NCBI GenBank assembly: GCA_965364515.1
Contig: CBDTXZ010000012.1
Location: 1 to 32,816 of the forward strand
Direction of reading: 5' to 3'
DNA: 32,816 nt
From: JAHEDH01 sp965364515
GTDB lineage: Bacteria > Actinomycetota > Acidimicrobiia > Spongiisociales > ZC4RG35
In this document: positions 26,037 through 32,816 of the stretch, piece by piece
How positions within the stretch are numbered: position 1 is the first letter of the stretch
How the letters are laid out: every line of letters starts with the position of its first letter
Notes under the pieces: generated by a model
Told to the model about the DNA's origin: nothing
The model's input: only the letters and a program-made list of their open reading frames with translations
Databases searched by the model: none
Position numbers and translations under genes: made by a program

Positions 26037-26558
26037 ATGGCCTCTTTCGTCATCTCGGTCCTCGGCGATGATCGGGCCGGGCTCGTCGATGCCCTGTCCG
26101 GCGTCATCACCGATCACGGCGGCAACTGGGACCGGAGCCACATGACCCAACTCGCAGGGAAGTTCGCAGGGGTCGTACTCGTCACCCTCTCCGGCGAACG
26201 TTCGAGCGAGTTCATTCAGGCGCTCGAATCGCTCGAACACTCAGGCCTGCTCCATCTGTCGGTCGAGCAAGGACACGACAAGACCGTGGCGGGCGCAGCC
26301 ATCGAGATCCGACTCGTCGGCAACGATCATCCCGGAATCGTTCACGAGCTCTCCCATCTGCTTGCCAACCGCGGTATCAGCATCGATGACCTCCAGACCA
26401 GGACGAGTCCCGCTCCCATGGCGGGTGGTTCGCTCTTCGAGGCCGTCGCCCGGGTGCGACTCCCCGCGAACGTTTCGAGCGATTCGGTGATCGATGAGGT
26501 CGAGGCGCTCGCCGCAGACCTGATGGTGGACATCGAGTTCCTCGACGACGTCACGTGA
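26037..26558 (+). CDS. double ACT-domain protein (GcvR-like)
   Basis: The 173-aa product contains two ACT-type units, about 3-75 (SFVISVLGDDRAGLVDALSGVITDHG) and about 88-168 (IEIRLVGNDHPGIVHELSHLLANRG), and nothing else. GcvR-like proteins have this layout and regulate glycine cleavage or other amino-acid genes, usually by sensing small ligands. No gcv genes are in the window, so the target is unknown. The gene appears leaderless (TACAGT-N6-ATG). Confidence 0.87.
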   Translation: MASFVISVLGDDRAGLVDALSGVITDHGGNWDRSHMTQLAGKFAGVVLVTLSGERSSEFIQALESLEHSGLLHLSVEQGHDKTVAGAAIEIRLVGNDHPGIVHELSHLLANRGISIDDLQTRTSPAPMAGGSLFEAVARVRLPANVSSDSVIDEVEALAADLMVDIEFLDDVT

Positions 26559-26561
26559 CGT
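26548..26561. repeat. 14-bp perfect palindrome at the end of the ACT gene
   Basis: ACGTCAC/GTGACGT, a perfect 14-bp palindrome, spans the ACT-gene stop codon. Its half-site matches the core of the 21841 palindrome. Chance within coding sequence is possible. Confidence 0.4.
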
Positions 26562-26693
26562 TCTCTCTCTGGGGCCGATAGTCGGGGTGGTCGGGTCGAA
26601 GGAGACGCCGATACCAGCGGGTCCTCGGCGCTGAGGCGGGTCACCTTCGGCCGACAGACCTCTCATGAGTCGCAACCAGAAGCTCGTGTTCGA

Positions 26694-27138
26694 ATGGGTC
26701 GTCGCCGGATTCTCTTCGGACTGCTCTTTCCGATCGGGTCACTCGTGGTCACCGGGATCACCCAGGGGTGGTCGGAGGTGTACCTGCACTGGGGGCCCGC
26801 CGGCCCTGTTGGTCATCAATCTGGTGCCCTTCATCTTCGTCCTCGTGACGCTTGCCATCGGAGGAGCACAAGCCAAGCTGGTTGAACTCAAGGAACAGAC
26901 GGCCGCGCTGGCGGAGCGAGTCGCCCACGAGTGGACCGAGGAGATCCACGGCGCCAACGTCGCCACTGCCTCCGCAGCCGCCGCGGGCACGGATCGACCT
27001 TCCGGCTCGTCCTCGAAGCGGGGTCCCGCGAGGAACCACAGCTCAGGGTGGCTTCATGTCGGGGCTCGCCGCCTGAGCCCTCGGGGTCGATATGCCCCGC
27101 CCGGTTGCGTCGACCGAGGCCGTGCGGCTTATGGTTGA
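26694..27138 (+). pseudogene. frameshifted small membrane protein
   Basis: The frame from ATG 26694 encodes GRRRILFGLLFPIGSLVVTG, a likely membrane helix, and ...YLHWG, then goes out of register. The next frame continues sensibly as LLVINLVPFIFVLVTLAIGGAQAKLVELKEQTAALAERV, a second helix plus coiled coil. The switch is at a run of five G (26791-26795); with four G the two parts join as HWGPPALLVINLVPF. Either the gene is broken or the run is miscalled. I do not recognise the family. Start and end are approximate. Confidence 0.6.
27130..27135 (+). promoter_or_regulatory. -10 box, probable leaderless transcript
   Basis: TATGGT ends exactly 6 nt before ATG 27142 and fits TANNNT. It overlaps the 3' end of the frameshifted gene. 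Confidence 0.55.
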
Positions 27139-27141
27139 CCC

Positions 27142-27498
27142 ATGACCGCATATCTCGAAAACATCGCCCCTGTCTTCCCCGTTGGGGATCTCGAGTCCTC
27201 GATGGGCCGATACCGTTCGCTCGGCTTCACCGTGCGACAGCACAGCGAGACGTATGCGTACGCGGTGCGAGACGGGGTCACCATCCACCTTGCGCTCGTG
27301 GCAGGCATGGAGCCGCTCCGCTCGAACTCGGTCGCCTACCTGTTGGTCTCCGATGCAGCGGCACTCGCACGGGAGTGGAGCCAGGCCGACACCGGAGGCG
27401 AGGTCACCGAGCCTGTCGAGACCGAGTACGGAGCAATCGAAGGCTCGTACCGGGACTCCGATGGAAACCTCCTGAGATTCGGATCCCCGGTCGACTGA
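27142..27498 (+). CDS. VOC superfamily (bleomycin-resistance-like) protein
   Basis: The 118-aa product is one VOC unit: IAPVFPVGDLESSMGRYRSLGFTVR, YAYAVRDGVTIHLAL, VAYLLVSDAAALAREW, and IEGSYRDSDGNLLRFGSPVD. It could bind a small metabolite or a drug such as bleomycin; no metal site is certain. The gene is probably leaderless. Confidence 0.82.
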   Translation: MTAYLENIAPVFPVGDLESSMGRYRSLGFTVRQHSETYAYAVRDGVTIHLALVAGMEPLRSNSVAYLLVSDAAALAREWSQADTGGEVTEPVETEYGAIEGSYRDSDGNLLRFGSPVD

Positions 27499-27550
27499 GT
27501 TTCGATGTCCTGGAGCTCAGGAGTGGTGAGCTGACTCGGTAGGCCGCGAT

Positions 27551-27703
27551 TCAGGCCGATGTGCTCCGGGCGTACAAACCGGCCAGTAGCCCAAGGACTC
27601 CGGCGATCGCGAGCGCAGGGCCGTCCACGACCACGCCCGCCACGACGAAGATGAGCCCGATCGCCACCCAGAGTGAGCCGCTGGATGCCTTCGAGTGCCT
27701 CAT
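27551..27703 (-). CDS. 50-aa two-helix membrane protein
   Basis: A short minus-strand ORF starts ATG 27701-27703 behind AAGGGGAG and encodes a protein with two hydrophobic stretches: LWVAIGLIFVVAGVVV and ALAIAGVLGLLAGLYA. No family is recognised. The good ribosome site and hydrophobic pattern support it as real. Confidence 0.62.
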   Translation of the reverse strand: MRHSKASSGSLWVAIGLIFVVAGVVVDGPALAIAGVLGLLAGLYARSTSA

Positions 27704-27845
27704 GCTCCCCTTATCCGGTACCGATACCTCACGACCCAGAGGCGGAAGCCCCTTCCCGAGTGGTGCCGGTCTCGATCGTCGCTCCGTGCCCGCCGACAGT
27801 CGCCCGGCGCAGTCGGGAGCGCCCGAGCAGGTCGTTCAGCGCTCG

Positions 27846-30233
27846 TCAGTGAGCGAGCTTCTCGAGCTCTCGAATGGCCGTGGGCAGTTCACGCCACCAA
27901 CCCGAGGCACGGAGCGCGACGTACATGACGGCACCCGTGAGCGACACGATGCCACACGCCGCCAGCACCACCACCGGCCGCGGAAGGGACAGCGCATAGA
28001 AGTCCCGGAGACCGGGAACGGCGAAGGTGGCGACGGTTCCGGCGACCATGACCGTCACGATCAGCTTGCGGAGTGGTGTCAGCGGGCGGGCCGCCGTCAC
28101 CAGGACCCCGAGGCCGACCGATACGAGTGTCAGGGTCGTGACCGCCTGCGCGTCCGAGAGGCTGACGTTCTCTGCACGTGCGACCCAGAATGCCATGAAC
28201 CCGGCCGCTGCCGTGAGCGCTCCCACGGGAAGGCCGAATCTCAGCACCCGACCGACGAATCCCGACGTCGCCCGTCTGCTCGTGGGTTCGAGTGCGAGCC
28301 AGAACGACGGCACTCCGATCGTTGCCACGCCGATGACCGTGTAGTGGCGTGGAAGGAGCGGAAAGGCCCAGCCGGCGATCCCGACCGCCCACGCCAGGAG
28401 AAAGGCGTAGACGGTCTTGGTGACGTAGAGGCTCGCAACTCGCTCGATGTTCCCGATGACTCGGCGGCCCTCTGAGACGATGTGCGGCATCACGGCAAAG
28501 CGGCCGTCGACCAGGATGAGAGGAGCAACCGTGCGAGCAGCGCTCGATCCAGACCCCATTGCAACCCCGACGTCGGCGGCCTTCAGTGCCAGCACGTCGT
28601 TCACTCCATCGCCGATCATCGCAACGACATGACCTCGGCTCTGAAGTGAGCGGATGAGCGCTCGTTTCTGCCCGGGTGCGATCCGTCCGAAGACGGCTGT
28701 GTCTTCGGCGACCTGTGCGAGCTCTTCCCGGTCGTCAGGGAGATCTTCACCCGATAGGGCGGGTCCCTCGATGCCCGCATGGGAGACGATCGCAGCAACC
28801 GTGGCGGGATGGTCTCCAGAGATCACCTTGACGTCTACGCCCTGATCGGTGAAATAGTCGATCGTGGCGGATGCGTCTTCGCGTACGGCGTCCCCGATCG
28901 CCACGAGAGCCGTCGGCTGGAGGCCATCCGGCAGTCCGTCGTCGAGGTCGACCGGACTCTTGGCCAGAATCAGTGTTCGGTGCCCGGCAGCGGCATGTCG
29001 GGCGACCAACCCGCCGATCTGGCGATCTCCGTCCGCGAGCATCTCGGCGGCGCCCAGTACCCATGTGCCCTCGCCCTCGAACTCGGCTGCGCTCCACCGG
29101 CGGTCCGAGCGGAAGGGAGTGGCGCTGACACAGCTCCAGCCGGGATCGTCGGGGAATGCGCCCATGACCGCTCGCATGGTCGCGTTCGGATCGGGGTCGA
29201 CGCGCGCAATCGCCGCCAGTGCCGAAGCGAACTCTCGGTCTGAGAGGGGAACCACGTCGGTGACGTCCAGTCGTCCGTGTGTGATGGTCCCGGTCTTGTC
29301 GAGGCACACGACATCCACTCTGGCCAACCCCTCGACCGCTGCGAGTTCCTGGGTGAGGACGCGCATACGAGCCAGCCGGGCGACGCCGACGGCCAGCGCA
29401 ACCGAGATCAAGAGCACGAGGCCTTGTGGCACCATTCCGATCGTGCCGGCCACTGCACCCCTGGCGGCGTCGGACAACGACTCTGCGGCCCGGACCTGAC
29501 TCCACACGAGAATGAAGGCCGTCGGCACGATCGCCCAGCCAACCCAGCGGAGGATCTGATCGGTTCCTGTCCGTAGCTCCGACCCGACCAACTCGAACTT
29601 CCGCGCCTCGCGGGTGATCGTCGCCGCATACGCCCGCTCCCCCACGCGGGTGGCGCGGAACGTCCCCGCTCCGGCGATGACCGCCGAACCTGACAGGCAT
29701 TCCTCACCGGCTTGCTTTCTTCGGGGCTCCGACTCACCGGTGAGGAGAGACTCATCGAGTTCGAGCCCTGCCGAATCGATGACCACGCCGTCGACCACCA
29801 CTTGGTCGCCGCGACCCACGACGATGAGATCGTCCAGCACCACTTGATCCGGGCTGATCTCCTGGCGTGACCCGTCCCTGATCACGGAGACTCGATTCGG
29901 AGCGAGCAACGCCAGCTCATCCAGTGCACGCTTGGCCCGGACTTCCTGGATGATCCCGACGGCGGAGTTGACCACCATCACGAGGCCGAACACGGCGTCC
30001 TGAACAGGACCGATCACGAGCACGACAGCCATCAGAGATCCGACAAGGAGATTGAAACGCGTGAGCACGTTGGCCCTCACGATCTCCTCGACCGTCCTCG
30101 ACACCGTGGACGACGACGTGTTCACGTCACCTCGACGCATCCGCTGGGCGACATCGACGCTCGAAAGGCCGGCAGGTCGGTCCGGTGGGTTCGACTGCGT
30201 CGTGCGGGTGCGTTCGGTGGTCTGGTCAGACAA
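27846..30233 (-). CDS. P-type cation ATPase, CtpE-like
   Basis: The 795-aa product carries the P-type ATPase core: TGES (165-168), the phosphorylated Asp312 in CLDKTGT, and MIGDGVND in the hinge. It has two N-terminal membrane helices, no metal-binding domain, and a C-terminal helical block, a layout and length resembling mycobacterial CtpE (a calcium-uptake-linked pump). In helix 4 the usual PEGL is PQGL (269-272). TTG 30231-30233 has GAGGA about 9 nt upstream and keeps the family's N-terminal motif GLSSVDVAQRMRRGDVN. Substrate is inferred; Ca or Mg is likely. Confidence 0.9.
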   Translation of the reverse strand: MSDQTTERTRTTQSNPPDRPAGLSSVDVAQRMRRGDVNTSSSTVSRTVEEIVRANVLTRFNLLVGSLMAVVLVIGPVQDAVFGLVMVVNSAVGIIQEVRAKRALDELALLAPNRVSVIRDGSRQEISPDQVVLDDLIVVGRGDQVVVDGVVIDSAGLELDESLLTGESEPRRKQAGEECLSGSAVIAGAGTFRATRVGERAYAATITREARKFELVGSELRTGTDQILRWVGWAIVPTAFILVWSQVRAAESLSDAARGAVAGTIGMVPQGLVLLISVALAVGVARLARMRVLTQELAAVEGLARVDVVCLDKTGTITHGRLDVTDVVPLSDREFASALAAIARVDPDPNATMRAVMGAFPDDPGWSCVSATPFRSDRRWSAAEFEGEGTWVLGAAEMLADGDRQIGGLVARHAAAGHRTLILAKSPVDLDDGLPDGLQPTALVAIGDAVREDASATIDYFTDQGVDVKVISGDHPATVAAIVSHAGIEGPALSGEDLPDDREELAQVAEDTAVFGRIAPGQKRALIRSLQSRGHVVAMIGDGVNDVLALKAADVGVAMGSGSSAARTVAPLILVDGRFAVMPHIVSEGRRVIGNIERVASLYVTKTVYAFLLAWAVGIAGWAFPLLPRHYTVIGVATIGVPSFWLALEPTSRRATSGFVGRVLRFGLPVGALTAAAGFMAFWVARAENVSLSDAQAVTTLTLVSVGLGVLVTAARPLTPLRKLIVTVMVAGTVATFAVPGLRDFYALSLPRPVVVLAACGIVSLTGAVMYVALRASGWWRELPTAIRELEKLAH

Positions 30234-30403
30234 CGGCGGGTCCTCGTCAGTGACACCGTCCGGACTTCCGGGTGAGAACGACAGGGTCGAACGACCGATT
30301 GGTGCCCGGCCCTGTCACCGGCTCGAGCGCCTCCAACTCACCAACGACTCTTGTCGAGCACACGGATCTGGGGATACGGTCGAGGAAGACTGGAGGTCTG
30401 GGA

Positions 30404-31183
30404 ATGGTCAACGCTGCAACGTACAACGCTCCCAACTGGGTCGATCTTTCGACCTCGGATGCGGATGCGAGCATCGACTTCTACCGCGAGCTCCTGGGGT
30501 GGGAATTCGTGACGCAAACGACCGAGATGGGCGACTACCACGTCGCGTCGATGGACCGGAAAGAGATCTGTGGGATCATGGCGCAACCCCCCGAGATGGT
30601 GGGTGAGCCGGCAGCGTGGACGGTCTTCTTCAATGTCCGCGACATCGATGCGACGGTCGACGCCGTCGGGGAGGCGGGTGGCCGCGTACTCGAGCCTCCG
30701 TTTGCGATCCCGGGCGGTGCGCGCGTGAGCGTCGTCGCCGACTCCGCCGGTGCGATGTTCGCCCTCATCTCGGGTGGTCCATCCGCAGACGGCGTGTGGT
30801 TGTCCGTGCGGCCGGGATCGGTCTGCTGGGTCGAGACCCTGAGCCGCGACGTGGCAGCGTCACAGCGGTTCTACGAGTCGGTCTTCGGATGGGAGACCAC
30901 GACCTCGGACGACGGCTACTCGACCTTCACCCTCGACGGTGAGGCAGTGGCAGGCCTCTTGGCCTTGCCGCCCAACGCACCGGACGAGGCGCCCTCTCAC
31001 TGGGCGGTCTACTTCGCAGTCGCAGACTGTGACATCACCGAGCGCGCCGCCGTCGACCTGGGCGGGAGCGTGCTCGTCGAGACCACGCCGGTCGAGATCG
31101 GCAGGTTCGCGGTCCTCGAGGATCCCGTTGGTGCCACCTTCGACATCATGGACTTCTCGGAAGCCCGCCTGATGACGATCTGA
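30404..31183 (+). CDS. tandem VOC-domain protein
   Basis: The 259-aa product has two VOC units, about 8-125 (WVDLSTSDADASIDFYRELLGWEF) and about 138-255 (VCWVETLSRDVAASQRFYESVFGWE). Both units have the duplicated beta-alpha-beta-beta-beta pattern and an Ala/Met or Asp/Ile strand at the end. Substrate unknown; similar proteins act on small oxidised or aromatic compounds. ATG 30404 follows GGAGG by 7 nt. Confidence 0.88.
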   Translation: MVNAATYNAPNWVDLSTSDADASIDFYRELLGWEFVTQTTEMGDYHVASMDRKEICGIMAQPPEMVGEPAAWTVFFNVRDIDATVDAVGEAGGRVLEPPFAIPGGARVSVVADSAGAMFALISGGPSADGVWLSVRPGSVCWVETLSRDVAASQRFYESVFGWETTTSDDGYSTFTLDGEAVAGLLALPPNAPDEAPSHWAVYFAVADCDITERAAVDLGGSVLVETTPVEIGRFAVLEDPVGATFDIMDFSEARLMTI

Positions 31184-31193
31184 TGGCGGAGCT

Positions 31194-31421
31194 TCACGCC
31201 TGATCAGCCTCGGCCTGGCCCGGTCCATCGTCGGGAGGGCCGCGTCGCTCATCCTCCAGGCGTCTTCGCTCCGTCCAGTAGCCCACCGCGCCGCCGATCG
31301 TTCCGAACAGGAACACCGCCCACGCGTTCGAGGGACTCGACAGGACGGTGACGAGGGCGCCGAGCAGCCCGCCCGCCAGCGCACCCACCCTGAGACCGTT
31401 GATGGGATCGTGGACTGCCAT
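31194..31421 (-). CDS. 75-aa membrane protein
   Basis: The product starts MAVHDPINGLRVGALAGG and has two Gly-rich hydrophobic stretches, GALAGGLLGALVTVL and AVFLFGTIGGAVGYW, then a charged tail (TERRRLEDERRG). Probably a small integral membrane protein. No family is recognised. It faces the end of the tandem-VOC gene with 10 nt between stops. ATG 31419-31421 fits better than a longer start. Confidence 0.6.
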   Translation of the reverse strand: MAVHDPINGLRVGALAGGLLGALVTVLSSPSNAWAVFLFGTIGGAVGYWTERRRLEDERRGPPDDGPGQAEADQA

Positions 31422-31480
31422 GGCTCGAGTGTGGCGATGTGTGCCGACGATCTCCACGTCTGAAGGTCACAATGTGGCGA

Positions 31481-32218
31481 CTAGGACACCTGCGCGACCG
31501 CTTCTTCGACGACGAGCGCGGGACGTTCCCGGTGGATGCTGTGTCCGACCCCGGGGAGCATCCGGTACGACACCAACTGGTTGTCGATCGCACGCTCCGC
31601 TCCGGGTTGGAACAAGGCCCCGTGCAGGGGGTCGCTGCCCAGGATGCGGGTTCTCATCGAGAGTTCGGCGAGGCGCGGCAGATGGTGATAGGGGGTGTTG
31701 TCCCGAAGGCATCGCTCGACGACATACGAACTGGTCTGCCGCGCTCCAATGGCCTTGTGGTGGCAATCCTCGGTGCTCCAGTCGGGGTGAATGGCGTGAA
31801 TGGAGTCGGCACTGGCCAGGGGGTCCAGCTCCGAGAGTTGGTCGGCGACCAGGACGTCGAACAGGTCGTCGTCCGCATCGAGGAACGGATCCAGGAGCAG
31901 GAGCTGGCGAGCGCCACCTGGACCGAGGGCGAACTCGACGGCGATGGGCCCCCCGAGGCTGTGGCCGACGACGAGATCCCAGCTCGTCCCGAGTTCTGCG
32001 AGGTCACGAGCCATTTCTACGAAGAGGTAGGCCGTGGTGGTCGGTGACTGCCCGTGCCCACGGAGGTCCGGCGCAACGACGTGACAGCCCCGGTCCGCCA
32101 GTCCGGACGCGATACGCCACCACGTTCCGGAATACGAGGAGAGGCCGTGCACCAGGAGGACGCGCGGGCCCTGGTTCGAGGCCCCCCAGATGCGCCTGAA
32201 CGGTGTGATCGTGTTCAT
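31481..32218 (-). CDS. alpha/beta hydrolase
   Basis: The 245-aa product has the oxyanion segment VLLVHGLSSYSGTWW, APDLRGHGQSP, nucleophile Ser in GHSLGG (about 89-94), a cap region, and a final His in PGVGHSIHRERP. The catalytic Asp is probably in the SDP segment near residue 195. Substrate unknown. The gene looks leaderless (TAGCCT-N6-ATG). Confidence 0.88.
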   Translation of the reverse strand: MNTITPFRRIWGASNQGPRVLLVHGLSSYSGTWWRIASGLADRGCHVVAPDLRGHGQSPTTTAYLFVEMARDLAELGTSWDLVVGHSLGGPIAVEFALGPGGARQLLLLDPFLDADDDLFDVLVADQLSELDPLASADSIHAIHPDWSTEDCHHKAIGARQTSSYVVERCLRDNTPYHHLPRLAELSMRTRILGSDPLHGALFQPGAERAIDNQLVSYRMLPGVGHSIHRERPALVVEEAVAQVS

Positions 32219-32224
32219 GATCGA

Positions 32225-32230
32225 AGGCTA
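32225..32230 (-). promoter_or_regulatory. -10 box, probable leaderless transcript of the hydrolase gene
   Basis: TAGCCT on the minus strand ends exactly 6 nt before ATG 32218; same box and spacing as before rbsK. Confidence 0.55.
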
Positions 32231-32286
32231 GGTGTAACTGGCCGTCGGATTCAGCGAGGTGTCGGGGCAGCAGCGCACCGGAGTCG

Positions 32287-32661
32287 TCACTCGATGATCG
32301 AGTTCACGATGGTCGGCGGCGATGCGGCCAGCACGAAGATCCCCGGGAGACCCCGTGTCTCGAAACCGAGGCTGGGGTTCGCACGCAAGACCGGGTCGGT
32401 GATCGACATGGTCCCGGTCCGGTCGTTGCTCACGAAGAAGACGGCTCCACCGCCCTCATTGGCCACATTGTCGGTGATAGCAGACGCGACGAGCTGCAAT
32501 GTCATGGTGTTGCCATCGAGGTAGATGCCGCCACCGTTGCCGCCGCCCGGCGTACCGGAACGTGCGGGGTTCGCTCCGACGCCGATTGCGGCGTTGTGCG
32601 AGAACAGCGAGTTGATGATCACCCATGAGACCCCGATGCTGCTGGTGCGCGAGCAGCGCGA
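32287..32661 (-). pseudogene. 5'-truncated right-handed beta-helix protein remnant
   Basis: The frame on the minus strand reads INSLFSHNAA, GGGNGGGIYLDGN, SAITDNVANEGGGAVFF and PPTIVNSIIE, the repeating turns of a parallel beta-helix (Pel-like or adhesin-like) with the usual Gly/Asn ladder, and ends at a stop (32287-32289). Going 5', the frame meets TAA at 32662-32664 after only a few residues without a plausible start; a GTG at 32620-32622 would begin in mid-repeat. This appears to be the C-terminal end of a larger gene whose front is lost or scrambled. Confidence 0.55.
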
Positions 32662-32816
32662 TTACGGCGCACACGGCTGCCGGCTTCCCCCGAGAGATCA
32701 TCGCCGACAAGCCAAACCCGCAATCGTCCCGTGTCCACCGGCTCAAGTGCCCCACAGGAGAACCTGAATAGTACCCTCATGGAGAACTGCCTTCGAGCCG
32801 AGGAGTGACCGGTGCA

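Overview
The window looks like chromosomal DNA of a high-GC actinobacterium. The 16S tail has the CCTCCT anti-Shine-Dalgarno, the 16S-23S spacer carries no tRNA gene, and the 23S gene has an extra block of roughly 65 nt at about 1805-1910, where Actinomycetota carry an insertion. Gene content (SURF1, LCP, ECF42-type sigma factor with a DGPF protein, CtpE-like ATPase) and several start sites with a -10 box exactly 6 nt upstream agree with this. Placement in Acidimicrobiia is a guess.

Layout. 1-3585: 3' end of a ribosomal RNA operon (16S tail, spacer, 23S, 5S, terminator). 3610-8797: rightward genes for a TPR-like protein, an SSB-like OB protein, a divergent cytosolic gamma-glutamyltransferase homologue, a 61-aa protein, SURF1 and a lipoprotein S41 protease. 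8794-11138: a YbaK-type deacylase facing away from a ribokinase/nucleoside-hydrolase pair (nucleoside to ribose to ribose-5-phosphate) that ends in a strong terminator. 11141-13400: a leftward sulfur operon (osmC-like, metY) behind an unusually elaborate leader: a promoter with a 17-bp inverted repeat, a SAM-I riboswitch, a 29-codon upstream ORF with a Met-Cys-Met-Ser-Met run, and a chain of mutually exclusive stems. 13401-15265: thioredoxin, LCP and VOC genes, leftward. 15408-18228: a two-gene unit of a class II amidotransferase fused to a hemerythrin domain, overlapping an ATP-grasp ligase. 18235-21448: uracil-DNA glycosylase, an SCO6745-like protein, and the DGPF/ECF42-type sigma pair. 21458-22242: a zinc-ribbon protein and a small hypothetical gene separated by a 31-bp palindrome. 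22347-32622: cupin, DUF4870, CFA-type methyltransferase, SOUL, a PD-(D/E)XK-like protein, a double-ACT protein, a frameshifted membrane gene, VOC proteins, two tiny membrane proteins, a CtpE-like P-type ATPase, an alpha/beta hydrolase, and a beta-helix gene remnant.

The strongest candidates for something new are the composite met leader (riboswitch plus apparent leader-peptide attenuator) and the amidotransferase-hemerythrin/ATP-grasp pair. No CRISPR array, IS element, integrase, phage gene or tRNA was found.
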